This document shows positions 43,458 to 52,894 of a stretch of 64,000 nucleotides of DNA, piece after piece. Each line of letters begins with the position of its first letter. Positions within the stretch are counted from its first letter, which is position 1. The stretch is from Janibacter sp. HTCC2649 (lineage in GTDB: Bacteria; Actinomycetota; Actinomycetes; Actinomycetales; Dermatophilaceae), in assembly GCF_000152705.1 (NCBI RefSeq), contig NZ_CH672413.1:930001-994000 (forward strand), in the 5' to 3' direction. The translations under genes and the position numbers were made by a program. The notes under the pieces were generated by a model. The model was not told where the DNA came from. It saw only the letters and a program-made list of their open reading frames with translations, and did not search any database.

Positions 43458-44681
43458 TCAGCCACCTGAGACAGAGAGCTCTGCCTGCGCGATCTGATCG
43501 CGCTGGGCGTCGTTGAGCTCGCGAGACTTCAGCCAGTTCTCGGGGAGGGCGACGATGCGAGGCGAACCGGCACGCCCCCGCTGACCCTCGGCGGGATCGC
43601 CGGGCCACGGTGCATCGAGATCCATCGTGCCGATGAGGTCGTCGAGTGCTTGGAGGCCGTCGACGAGGGCGAGCTGGTTGCGCACGGTCGAGCCGGCCGG
43701 GAAGCCCTTGAGGTACCAGGCGATGTGCTTGCGTATGTCGCGGCAGGCCCGCAGCTCGTCGCCGTCATAGAAGTCGATCAAATAACGCGTATGCCGTGAC
43801 AAGGTTTGCGTCACCTCGCGCAAACCGGGCTGAACCCGGGTCGGCGTGCCGGCGAAGGCTGCTGCGAGGTCGGTGAACAGCCACGGTCGCCCGAGGCAGC
43901 CTCGACCGACGACGACGCCGTCGCAACCGGTCTGGCGCACCATCTCCAACGCGTCCTCGGCGGACCAGATGTCACCGTTGCCAAGGACGGGGATGGTCGT
44001 GACGGCTTCCTTGAGGCGGGCGATCGCGGACCAGTCGGCCTGGCCCGAATACGCCTGTGCCGCAGTCCTTCCGTGCAGGGCGACAGCGGCGACGCCCTCA
44101 CCCTCGGCGATGCGTCCGGCGTCGAGGTAGGTGATGTGATCGGCGTCGATGCCGATGCGCATCTTCACTGTCACGGGCACGTTGTAGGGGTTGGCCTCGC
44201 GCACGACGGCGCTGACGATCCCGCGGAACAGCTCGGTCTTCCAGGGCAGCGCCGCTCCCCCGCCCTTGCGGGTCACCTTGGGAACGGGGCAGCCGAAGTT
44301 GAGGTCGATGTGATCTGCGCGATCTTCGGTCACGAGCATGCGCGCGGCAAGACCGGCAGTCACGGGGTCAACCGAGTAGAGCTGCACCGAACGAGGGTGC
44401 TCCTCGGGGCCGTGGCTGATGAGGCGCATCGTCTCGGGGGTGCGCTCGACCAGCGCGCGCGACGTGACCATCTCGTTGACATAGAGGCTCGTCGCTCCGC
44501 TCGCGCCACCCGCTTCCGAGCCGGCAGAACCGTATTCACGGCACAGGCGGCGGAAGGCACGGTTCGTGATCCCGGCCATCGGGGCAAGGACGACGGGCGA
44601 CTCGATGGTGTGGCGCCCGATCTGCAGCGGGGGCAGGACGGGCTTGGCGGTGGCTGGTGGGCCGATGGTTTCAGCACTCAT
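43458..44681 (-). CDS. dusB: tRNA dihydrouridine synthase
   Basis: 407 residues from ATG 44681. TIM-barrel FMN enzyme: VVLAPMAGITNRAFRRLC at the phosphate end, the active-site Cys in LNFGCPVPKVTRKGGGAA, VKMRIGID, and the FMN-binding VLGNGDIWSAEDAL and VVVGRGCLGRPWLF. Reduces specific uridines in tRNA using NADPH. The C-terminal helical tRNA-binding domain is complete, with extra residues at the end. The start overlaps no other gene; a rhodanese gene is divergent with 35 bases between. Confidence 0.95.
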   Translation of the reverse strand: MSAETIGPPATAKPVLPPLQIGRHTIESPVVLAPMAGITNRAFRRLCREYGSAGSEAGGASGATSLYVNEMVTSRALVERTPETMRLISHGPEEHPRSVQLYSVDPVTAGLAARMLVTEDRADHIDLNFGCPVPKVTRKGGGAALPWKTELFRGIVSAVVREANPYNVPVTVKMRIGIDADHITYLDAGRIAEGEGVAAVALHGRTAAQAYSGQADWSAIARLKEAVTTIPVLGNGDIWSAEDALEMVRQTGCDGVVVGRGCLGRPWLFTDLAAAFAGTPTRVQPGLREVTQTLSRHTRYLIDFYDGDELRACRDIRKHIAWYLKGFPAGSTVRNQLALVDGLQALDDLIGTMDLDAPWPGDPAEGQRGRAGSPRIVALPENWLKSRELNDAQRDQIAQAELSVSGG

Positions 44682-44716
44682 GACACCGCAATCTTCTCAC
44701 TGGTTGACTGTCCTTC

Positions 44717-45544
44717 ATGTCAACGCTCATCACACCGGTCGAGCTCGCGCCCGCCATCGAGGCCGGAACCGTGCGAGTCCTCGACGTCCAATACACGTTG
44801 GCCGGCGACGGACCAGCCCTGTATGCCGCAGCGCACCTCGTCGACGCACCTCACCTCGACCTCGACGCCGTGCTTGCGGGGCCGCCCGGTGAGGGCGGCC
44901 GGCACCCGCTGCCTGACGCTGACGTGTTGGAGGCCGGTCTGCGAGCTGTTGGTGTGAGCAACGGTGACAGCGTCGTCCTCTACGACCAGTCGACGTCGCT
45001 CGCCGCCGCCCGTGCCTGGTGGGTGCTGCGCTGGGCCGGGCTGTCCGACGTTCAGGTGCTCGATGGTGGCCTCGCGGCGTGGCAGGCGGCCGGACTTGCC
45101 GTGACGACGGCCATCCCCACTCCACGCGCGGGAGACGTGAGCGTCAGCGTCTGTTCGGTGCCGGTCCTCGATGCGGCGGGCGCAGCGAGAGTGGCACAGG
45201 ACGGCATACTCCTCGATTCCCGTGCGGGAGAACGCTTCCGGGGTGAGACCGAGCCGATCGACCCGGTTGCCGGCCACATCCCCGGTGCCCGCAACGCTCC
45301 GATGGCCGAGCAGCTCGAGGCCGACGGCCGCTTCCGGTCGGTCGAGGAGCTGCGCGACTACTTCACCGGGCTGGGCGTCAACGACGACAGCGAGATCGGC
45401 ACGTCGTGCGGATCCGGCGTGACCGCCGCCCACACGGCGCTGGCGCTGCACCTTGCCGGGTTCGAGGCCGCGCCCTACATCGGCTCGTGGAGCCACTGGA
45501 TCACCGACCCCGAGCGTCCCATCGAGATCGGGCCGGGGGCGTGA
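44717..45544 (+). CDS. sulfurtransferase (two rhodanese domains)
   Basis: 275 residues. Two rhodanese folds: an inactive N-terminal one (about 5-125, where DQSTSLAAARA replaces the active loop) and an active C-terminal one with Cys in SCGSGVTAAHTALALH. The loop CGSGVTA is typical of 3-mercaptopyruvate/thiosulfate sulfurtransferases (SseA type). Transfers sulfane sulfur to cyanide or thiols. Single gene, convergent with the secreted-protein gene after 7 bases. Confidence 0.92.
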   Translation: MSTLITPVELAPAIEAGTVRVLDVQYTLAGDGPALYAAAHLVDAPHLDLDAVLAGPPGEGGRHPLPDADVLEAGLRAVGVSNGDSVVLYDQSTSLAAARAWWVLRWAGLSDVQVLDGGLAAWQAAGLAVTTAIPTPRAGDVSVSVCSVPVLDAAGAARVAQDGILLDSRAGERFRGETEPIDPVAGHIPGARNAPMAEQLEADGRFRSVEELRDYFTGLGVNDDSEIGTSCGSGVTAAHTALALHLAGFEAAPYIGSWSHWITDPERPIEIGPGA

Positions 45545-45551
45545 GGGCGCG

Positions 45552-46151
45552 TCAGCCGAGGAACTCGACGAGGTCGGCGCAGAAGTCGCGGCCGTCGGTC
45601 TGTTGCAGACCCGTGAGCCCGTCAAGGCTGACGAACTGCCCCTCACCGTCGTCGGATGGGTCAGTCGGCGTGCCGCCATTGTCGAACGTGAGGGTGAAGC
45701 GAACCATCCCTGTGTCGATGAACGCGAGCGTGCCGTTGTCGTAATACCGGTGGGGCCCGGTCTGCTTCACCTGCAAGCTGAGCGTGCCGTCGCCGTTGTC
45801 GACCACCTTCAGGTCACGGTCCGTGCCGGAGTACTCGTCGCGGTAGTTGCGCTCGTTGGCCGGGTTGGTCCAGGTGGTGGTGCCCTTGAACGTGGCTGCT
45901 CCGTAGAAGAGCCCTGCCGGTCCCCGGTTGTGACCTACGAAGCTGCCGAATTCTTGGACATGCGCGACGACGACGAACGGCAGGTTGCAGAAGTCCTGCG
46001 AGCCTGCACGGTGCACGACCGTGAAATCGTCGTCCCAGTGTTCGGTGAACGGCTGCGCAGCGGATGCAGTCGTGGCGAGTCCCATGACGAGCACCACGGC
46101 CATCCCTGCGATGGGCGCGACGCGCCCTCTACGGCTGAGCTTCCTCGTCAT
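45552..46151 (-). CDS. secreted hypothetical protein (199 aa)
   Basis: 199 residues from ATG 46151. Sec signal peptide with hydrophobic core VAPIAGMAVVLVMGLATTAS and cleavage at about residue 32. The mature protein is beta-rich with two Cys (QDFCNLPF and RDFCADLVEFLG), probably bridged. Repeated patterns suggest a small beta-barrel or lipocalin-like domain (VVDNGDGTLSLQVKQTGPH). Family not recognised; similar proteins are common among actinobacterial secreted proteins of unknown role. Confidence 0.75.
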   Translation of the reverse strand: MTRKLSRRGRVAPIAGMAVVLVMGLATTASAAQPFTEHWDDDFTVVHRAGSQDFCNLPFVVVAHVQEFGSFVGHNRGPAGLFYGAATFKGTTTWTNPANERNYRDEYSGTDRDLKVVDNGDGTLSLQVKQTGPHRYYDNGTLAFIDTGMVRFTLTFDNGGTPTDPSDDGEGQFVSLDGLTGLQQTDGRDFCADLVEFLG

Positions 46152-46344
46152 GACTCCTCCTGGACCGCTTGTCCCGGAGCGTCCGGAATGCGCGGTCTCT
46201 GGACGCTACTGCGGCCCGTTGCCGGCGGGAATGGCCCGAACTGAGGGCGTCCCTGCACCATCGGGCCATCCGCCCGGATCGCGGCGTGGCCAGCGTGGGC
46301 CGCACGCTGGCCTCACCGAGCCCGAGCGTCCCATCGAGAGCGGC

Positions 46345-48021
46345 TCAGGGAGCCAGCGCGACGGTGAGTCCGGGCTTGCCCATCGGTGAACCCTCGTCGC
46401 TGTCCGGAAGCGTCGACACGCGGGTCACGGCACCCGTGCCCACGTTCCATGCGAGCAGGTCGCGGCCGTTCCAGCGGATGAGGACCTGGTCGTTGTAGGC
46501 CCAGCCCAGCACTTCACAGCACCCCAAGGACACACCCTCGGTGCCAGGCGCCAAGAGGAGCCTGGCCGACGTGACCCCGTCGCGGTCGACGGCGAAGACG
46601 CCCTGGAACAACTTGTCGGGCTGCACCTCGTTGGCGAAGACCTCGGCTGACCGGTTGAGGAAACCGCCGGTCGCCAGGCGTCTCTCGGCATTGGTGAAGG
46701 TCGTCCCCCAGACCTGACTGAGCACGCGCGGACCACCGATGGTCCTGCTGCCGTTGCCGCCGGCGTCATATTCCAGGACGCGCATGGTGCCATCGTCATC
46801 GACCACGACCTTGTGACTGCCGGGGTTCGCACCCACCTCGCCCAACCGATCTGCCGCTCCGGTGGCTGGCGTGATGCGCCACTGACGGGTCCCGGACGAC
46901 GCGATGACCGACTGTCCATCGGACGTCCACCCGCCTGCCTCGAGGTAGGGGTCGTCCACCGCGAACGTCGTCACCTTGCCCGAGAACGCGTCGAGGACCA
47001 GGACCTTGCCGGGCTGAAGGAACATCACGTGCCGGCGGTCGTTGGCGATGGCCGTGACCTCGAGGGGCTCAGAGCTGTTCCCACCCTCATCCACGTTCGG
47101 GAAGAGCGTGACGGTGTCGACGAGCATGAAGGGTTTGCTCAGGGTCGGCCTCACGAGTACGGGGCGCATTCCGTCGGGCGTGTTCCTCAGGAGCACCGCA
47201 CGCACCGGAGCACTGTTGTTGCCGACCTCACTGAGGGTGGGCATGACCGTCTCCGTGCCAAAGGTCAACACTTCGGGGAGGGCGAGCTGGCTCCTCGTGA
47301 GGTCATCGATCTTGGGCAATGCGTTGACCTGGCTGAGATCTGGCCCCACCTGAGTCGTCACGGAGAACAGGCTGAAGGTGTTGGGCTCACCGTCGACCGT
47401 TGGCGCAAGTGACGTGGGGCGAATCGATGGCGACGGTGCGGGATCTACTCGGCCGGTCGTGGAACCCCGCGGGACGATGACGATCGCCGCGGCGACGAGG
47501 GCCACCGCGGCGGCAGTGGCCATCCCGAAGCGGCGCCGCCTCAGCTTCTTCGCCTGGGCGCCCGACTGAGCGGCATCGACGTAGTCCCTTTCGGCCACGG
47601 GTTCGGCCGCGTCGAGGAGCGACCCGTCGAGGCCGTCCCCCGCGTGGGCCTGGCTCCGCACGGCGCCGACCGAGATGCCGAGGATCTCAGCCGCCTCGTG
47701 TTCGGAGCGGTGCTCGAAGTGGAGCAGGACAGTGACGGCCCGCTGCTTCTGGCTGAGGCGGTCCAGAGCCGGCACATCGTGAGCTCCCGTGTGCCGCAGC
47801 CTCATCGCGTCGCGATAGAGGACCGATCGGACGTAGGTGTCCGGGGAGTCGTCCCGGATCTTGCTCCAGCGCGTCGCCAGCACCACGAAGGCATCGCGCG
47901 TGAGGTCGTCGGCCACCCGAGGATCGCCGCAGAGGAGGTGCGCCGCGCGCAGCACCTGGTGCTGGCGAGCACGCACGAACTCGGCGAAGTCGTCATCGAC
48001 CTCGTTTCGCGACGGAGCCAC
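46345..48021 (-). CDS. ECF/SigE-type sigma factor fused to membrane segment and propeller-like domain
   Basis: 558 residues from GTG 48021; a longer reading to 48072 would run into a palindromic repeat and is rejected. Residues about 12-76 are a sigma region 2 (FAEFVRARQHQVLRAAHLLC, then ADDLTRDAFVVLATRW). Region 4 lies at about 86-128 (LDRLSQKQRAVTVLLHFEHR, then EILGISVGAVRSQ). After a linker comes a basic stop-transfer and one membrane helix (about 166-184, AAAVALVAAAIVIV), then about 370 extracytoplasmic residues with WD/propeller-like repeats. A sigma factor tethered to the membrane in one chain with its own sensor would need proteolytic or conformational release. Convergent with nothing; upstream repeat copy D. 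Confidence 0.85.
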   Translation of the reverse strand: MAPSRNEVDDDFAEFVRARQHQVLRAAHLLCGDPRVADDLTRDAFVVLATRWSKIRDDSPDTYVRSVLYRDAMRLRHTGAHDVPALDRLSQKQRAVTVLLHFEHRSEHEAAEILGISVGAVRSQAHAGDGLDGSLLDAAEPVAERDYVDAAQSGAQAKKLRRRRFGMATAAAVALVAAAIVIVPRGSTTGRVDPAPSPSIRPTSLAPTVDGEPNTFSLFSVTTQVGPDLSQVNALPKIDDLTRSQLALPEVLTFGTETVMPTLSEVGNNSAPVRAVLLRNTPDGMRPVLVRPTLSKPFMLVDTVTLFPNVDEGGNSSEPLEVTAIANDRRHVMFLQPGKVLVLDAFSGKVTTFAVDDPYLEAGGWTSDGQSVIASSGTRQWRITPATGAADRLGEVGANPGSHKVVVDDDGTMRVLEYDAGGNGSRTIGGPRVLSQVWGTTFTNAERRLATGGFLNRSAEVFANEVQPDKLFQGVFAVDRDGVTSARLLLAPGTEGVSLGCCEVLGWAYNDQVLIRWNGRDLLAWNVGTGAVTRVSTLPDSDEGSPMGKPGLTVALAP

Positions 48022-48058
48022 TCCCCCAGTCTCCCAGTACCCAGCAACCCAAGGACCG

Positions 48059-48129
48059 ACTTCGTGCCCCACACGGACACGACTGGGCGGCCTTCGGCCG
48101 GCTGGGCGTGTCCGTGCTGGGCACGAAGT
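48059..48129. repeat. dispersed palindromic element, copy D
   Basis: 23-base arms (48059-48081 and 48107-48129, core ACTTCGTGCCC...ACACGGACACG; two mismatches) with a 25-base loop holding GGCCTTCGGCC. It lies between the sigma-factor gene start and the end of the FMN reductase gene, both on the minus strand, so it probably ends the latter's transcript. Confidence 0.8.
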
Positions 48130-48156
48130 CGCACGAAACGGGGTTCCGGCGGGTCG

Positions 48157-48816
48157 TCAGTCGGTGACGCGGCGGAGTAGCTCGGTGAAGTCGGTGACCT
48201 CGTCGAAGCGGTCGGTGAAGCCCGCCTCGCGCTGCTCGTCATTGGCGGGCAGGAAGCCCGAGTGCGCCGACGCCGCACCGGCCGTCACGCCGAGCAGCGC
48301 TGCGACAAGTTCGGCGGCGGCGCGGTCGATGCGACGGTCGAGGCCCGGAGTTCCGAAGTCCTCGGTCGCCGCCATGACGCCCGTCGGGACGACCGACGCA
48401 TGGAGATAGCTGAAGAGCGGACGCATGGCGTGGTCGAGCATGAGCGAGTGCCGTGCCGAGCCGCCCGTGGCGCCCACGAGGACGGGCTTGCCGTCGAGGG
48501 CGTTGACGTCGAGGTTGTCGAAGAAGCTCTTGAACAGCCCGCTGTAGGACCCCGAGAACACCGGGGTCACGGCAATGAGTGCGTCAGCACCGATGACCTT
48601 CTCGATCGCATCTGTCAGCTCCCCACTCGGGAAGCGGGTGATCATCTGGTCGGCGATGAGGCGCGCCAGGGGCCGCAGCTCGACGACCTCGACGCTCACG
48701 TCCTCGCCATGGGCGGTGACGTGGCGTCGGACGGCCTCGGTCAGCGAGTCGGTGAGCAGACGTGTCGAGCTGGGCTCGGACAGTCCGGCGCTCACCCCGA
48801 CGATGCGACGGGTCAT
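48157..48816 (-). CDS. NADPH-dependent FMN reductase (CE1759-like)
   Basis: 219 residues from ATG 48816. Flavodoxin-like fold: VGVSAGLSEPSSTRLLTDSL at the phosphate loop, VFSGSYSGLFKSFFDNLD and LVGATGGSARH. Reduces FMN with NADPH and passes it to the partner monooxygenase encoded one base upstream; this duo (LLM plus reductase of the CE1758/CE1759 type) is known in corynebacteria. The start lies just beyond the partner's stop. Confidence 0.9.
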   Translation of the reverse strand: MTRRIVGVSAGLSEPSSTRLLTDSLTEAVRRHVTAHGEDVSVEVVELRPLARLIADQMITRFPSGELTDAIEKVIGADALIAVTPVFSGSYSGLFKSFFDNLDVNALDGKPVLVGATGGSARHSLMLDHAMRPLFSYLHASVVPTGVMAATEDFGTPGLDRRIDRAAAELVAALLGVTAGAASAHSGFLPANDEQREAGFTDRFDEVTDFTELLRRVTD

Positions 48817-48817
48817 G

Positions 48818-49924
48818 TCAGACCTCCACTGGGGTTCCGTCGAGGGCCTTGAGGCGCTCGGCGTGGCGGGGTGCCGTGGTCGGCACGTGGGCGGGACGAC
48901 GTGCGTCCGCGATCTTGCGGAGCTCGGGCACGACCTCGCCACCGAGGATGTCGAGCTGCTCCAGAACGGTCTTGAGAGGCAGTCCCGCGTGGTCGATGAG
49001 GAACAGCTGGCGCTGGTAGTCACCCACGTGGTCGGCCATCGTGGCGTAGCGCTCGATGACCTGCTGCGGCGAGCCGACGGTCAGCGGGGTCTCGCGCGAG
49101 AACTCCTCGAGCGAGGGTCCGTGGCCATAGACCGGGGCGTTGTCGAAGTACGGACGGAACTCGCGGACCGCATCCTGGCTGTTGGCGCGCATGAAGACCT
49201 GCCCGCCGAGTCCGACGATGGCCTGGTCGTGCTTGCCGTGGCCGTGGTGCTGGTAGCGCCGGCGATAGAGGTTGACCATCTGCTTGGTGTGCGACAGCGG
49301 CCAGAAGATGTTGTTGTGGAAGAAGCCGTCACCGTAGAAGGCGGCCTGCTCGGCGATCTCCGGGCTGCGGATCGAGCCGTGCCAGACGAACGGGGGTATG
49401 CCGTCCAGCGGGCGAGGCGTGGACGTGAACCCCTGCAGCGGCGTGCGGAACTTGCCCTGCCAGGTGACGTTCTCCTCGGTCCAGAGCTGGCGCAGGAGCG
49501 CGTAGTTCTCGATCGCGAGATCGAGCCCATCACGGATGTCCTTGCCGAACCACGGGTAGACCGGGCCGGTGTTGCCGCGACCCATCATGAGGTCCATACG
49601 GCCGTCGGAGAGGTGCTGCAGGTAGGCGTAGTCCTCGGCGATCCGCACCGGGTCGTTGGTGGTGATGAGCGTCGTCGACGTCGAGAGCACGAGGCGCTCG
49701 GTCTGGGCGGCGATGTGCGCGAGGAGGACCGTGGGGTTGGCGGGCGCGGCGAACGGCGGGTTGTGGTGCTCGCCCGTGGCGAAGACGTCGAGTCCGACCT
49801 CTTCAGCCTTCCTGGCGATGGCGACGGTGGCCTTGATGCGCTCGTTCTCCGACAGCGTCTGGCCGGTGGTGGGGTCCGTCGTGACGTCCCCGACGGTGAA
49901 GATGCCGAACTCCATCTCAGTCAC
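48818..49924 (-). CDS. luciferase-like (LLM class) flavin-dependent monooxygenase (CE1758-like)
   Basis: 368 residues from ATG 49924 with AAGGAGTG upstream on its strand. TIM-barrel of bacterial-luciferase type: FATGEHHNPPFAAPANPTVL, LSTSTTLITTNDPVRIAEDY and DLMMGRGNTGPVYPWFGKDI. Oxidises a small organic substrate with FMNH2 from the next gene; the substrate is unknown. The 5' region holds a 22-bp near-palindrome, so the pair is probably regulated by an unlinked MarR/TetR-type factor. Confidence 0.92.
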   Translation of the reverse strand: MTEMEFGIFTVGDVTTDPTTGQTLSENERIKATVAIARKAEEVGLDVFATGEHHNPPFAAPANPTVLLAHIAAQTERLVLSTSTTLITTNDPVRIAEDYAYLQHLSDGRMDLMMGRGNTGPVYPWFGKDIRDGLDLAIENYALLRQLWTEENVTWQGKFRTPLQGFTSTPRPLDGIPPFVWHGSIRSPEIAEQAAFYGDGFFHNNIFWPLSHTKQMVNLYRRRYQHHGHGKHDQAIVGLGGQVFMRANSQDAVREFRPYFDNAPVYGHGPSLEEFSRETPLTVGSPQQVIERYATMADHVGDYQRQLFLIDHAGLPLKTVLEQLDILGGEVVPELRKIADARRPAHVPTTAPRHAERLKALDGTPVEV

Positions 49925-49933
49925 TCCTTGCTA

Positions 49934-49955
49934 GGTAGTTGAATGTTCATCTACC
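49934..49955. promoter_or_regulatory. near-palindromic operator upstream of LLM/FMN reductase genes
   Basis: Arms TAGTTGAA and TTCATCTA around a TG centre, inside GGTAG...CTACC, 10 bases upstream of the monooxygenase start on its 5' side. The 8-base arms differ by one base. Form and place fit a MarR-family operator. Confidence 0.5.
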
Positions 49956-49989
49956 AGAACAGGTGATCCCGCCGGGACATTCCCACGGG

Positions 49990-50823
49990 TCACTTCAGGG
50001 CGGCGCGAGCGGCGTCGAGGCGCCTCTGGACGGCTACGAGCGCCTTGCGCGCAGCGCGGGCTGCGTTCTCCGCGGCATCCAGATCTGCCTGGGCGGCCTT
50101 CATCTCCGCCTCGGCTTCGGCAACCTCCGCCTCGGCCTGACGCCGCACCTTGGCCGCCGCCTTGGCTGCCTTCGCTTCGGCCACTGCTTGGGCGATCTCC
50201 TCATCGGTCAGCTCGTCGTCGTCCTCCGGCTCCCCCACTGGCGCCTGGGACGCAGCCTCCGGCTCCACGTCGCGCTTGCCGCCCTTGAGGACCGACATGA
50301 TCGAGCCCGAGCTCGTGACCCCCACCGCGCCGGACAGGTCGACCTCACCGAAACCGCTGTAGCTCAACGCCCGCGTCAGCTGTCCCGACGCCAAGGCCTG
50401 CGCGGCTGTCTCGTCGGCGAGCGCCGCGATCGCCGTCGCGCGGACCTCGTCGAGACCACTGGCGCTGAGTGCGCCGCCTGCCGTCGTCGCCACCTGGGCG
50501 ACGAGTGCGACGTATGCCGCCACGCTCGCGTCCCGCTCACCCCTCACCGAGGTGAGCACGCTGGCATCCAGACGAGCCTGGGCGGCGCGCATCCGGGCCC
50601 CGAGCCCGACGAGGTCGCCAATGACACGCGAGTCCTCGCGGGAGGCGAGATTCATCGCCCACGCACTGACGCTTGGCTTGCGCAGCGTGAGGATCTCCTT
50701 GGCCGCGGCCGCGTCGCCGGCGACCTTCGCGGACACAGCCAACGCCTTCCGCGAGGCGACGAACTCACCCAGCGGAACGGCATACACCTGCGCCGCGGCA
50801 GCGGCAACGACCTCGTCACTCAC
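49990..50823 (-). CDS. Ala/Glu-rich coiled-coil hypothetical protein
   Basis: 277 residues from GTG 50823 (upstream extension rejected). The N-terminal half is helical, Ala-rich and globular-looking (VPLGEFVASRKALAVSAKVA; LRKPSVSAWAMNLASRED). The C-terminal part is a long coiled coil (about residues 195-275, KAAAKVRRQAEAEVAEAEAE and on) preceded by an acidic hinge (GEPEDDDELTDEE). It follows glyS by 16 bases on the same strand. Family not recognised; such proteins are common in actinobacteria with no known role. Confidence 0.75.
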   Translation of the reverse strand: MSDEVVAAAAAQVYAVPLGEFVASRKALAVSAKVAGDAAAAKEILTLRKPSVSAWAMNLASREDSRVIGDLVGLGARMRAAQARLDASVLTSVRGERDASVAAYVALVAQVATTAGGALSASGLDEVRATAIAALADETAAQALASGQLTRALSYSGFGEVDLSGAVGVTSSGSIMSVLKGGKRDVEPEAASQAPVGEPEDDDELTDEEIAQAVAEAKAAKAAAKVRRQAEAEVAEAEAEMKAAQADLDAAENAARAARKALVAVQRRLDAARAALK

Positions 50824-50839
50824 TGCGCGGCCCCGGCCA

Positions 50840-52255
<1,416 letters not shown>

Positions 52256-52386
52256 GGGCGCAAGGTTACTGGCCGCTGAGCACGCTCCTCGCATCGGTTT
52301 CGCCGACCGCGATCGCCTCGCGATCCCGTGCGGTCGCCCCGGTCGACCATCGGCGTATGCCGGTTGCTCGCGTAGGCTCCTCGCTC

Positions 52387-52668
52387 GTGTCACCCCTACG
52401 CGAATCCTTCGAGCGCACGAGTGCGCCCATCCTCCAGACGTTGGCCGGCCTCCCCCGCGTCGTCCCGTTCCTCCTCGTCCTCGGACTGATGGTCGCGGGC
52501 ATCGTCATCGAGGGCTGGGGCTGGATCCTCATCGCCATCGTGACGCTCTTCCTGCTCTGGCTGCTGCTCCTCGGCTGGCCCCGCCTCACGTCGCCCGAGC
52601 GCCTCATGCGCGTGGCCGTCGTCGCGATCGCCGCCGCGGTCACCATCACCCAGGGCGTCCCCAACTGA
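52387..52668 (+). CDS. small two-helix membrane protein
   Basis: 93 residues from GTG 52387; ATG 52357 is possible but lies inside the octamer motif. Two hydrophobic segments (about 24-45, [20 protein letters not shown], and 46-63, [16 protein letters not shown]), with a short basic start. It resembles the small actinobacterial membrane proteins next to glyS (DUF6703-like, not verified). Function unknown. It ends in the palindromic repeat cluster. Confidence 0.65.
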   Translation: MSPLRESFERTSAPILQTLAGLPRVVPFLLVLGLMVAGIVIEGWGWILIAIVTLFLLWLLLLGWPRLTSPERLMRVAVVAIAAAVTITQGVPN

Positions 52669-52732
52669 CCGTCTTCGTGCCCCGCACGGACGGCGAGCGC
52701 CAGCGAGTTGTCCGTGCGGGGCACGAAGACGG
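52669..52732. repeat. dispersed palindromic element, copy E
   Basis: Perfect 23-bp arms (52669-52691 and 52710-52732, core TTCGTGCCCCGCACGGAC) with an 18-base loop, directly after the stop of the small membrane gene. The right arm and loop are the first unit of the 55-bp tandem repeat that follows. Confidence 0.85.
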
Positions 52733-52852
52733 AGTGGGGACAGGACGGCGAGCGCCAGCGAGTTGTCCGTGCGGGGCACGAAGACGGAGATGAGACCGGA
52801 CGGCGAGCGCCAGCGAGTTGTCCGTGCGGGGCACGAAGACGGAGATGGGACC
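52688..52852. repeat. three tandem 55-bp repeats derived from copy E
   Basis: Units start at 52688, 52743 and 52798, each GGACGGCGAGCGCCAGCG followed by the right arm (GTCCGTGCGGGGCACGAAG) and a short GAG-rich tail. Units 2 and 3 differ by one or two bases; unit 1 differs more in the tail. The array ends 5 bases before the Zur palindrome. Confidence 0.9.
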
Positions 52853-52857
52853 GGAGT

Positions 52858-52894
52858 TGACAATCATTCTCAACTGAGTTGAGAATGATTGTCA
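52858..52894. promoter_or_regulatory. Zur-type operator of the zinc operon
   Basis: Perfect 17-bp inverted repeat (arms 52858-52874 and 52878-52894, TGACAATCATTCTCAAC and its complement) with a TGA centre. Each arm contains a Fur-family half-site of the form TGA-AATCATT-TCA, so two dimers can bind. The repeat runs into the znuA start codon, so bound repressor would block transcription directly. The last gene of the operon encodes the Zur-like repressor. Confidence 0.85.

Noticed and set aside
52688-52852. Possible CRISPR array
   Set aside because: Three adjacent 55-bp copies have no unique spacers between them and no cas genes are near; they are a tandem duplication of one hairpin.
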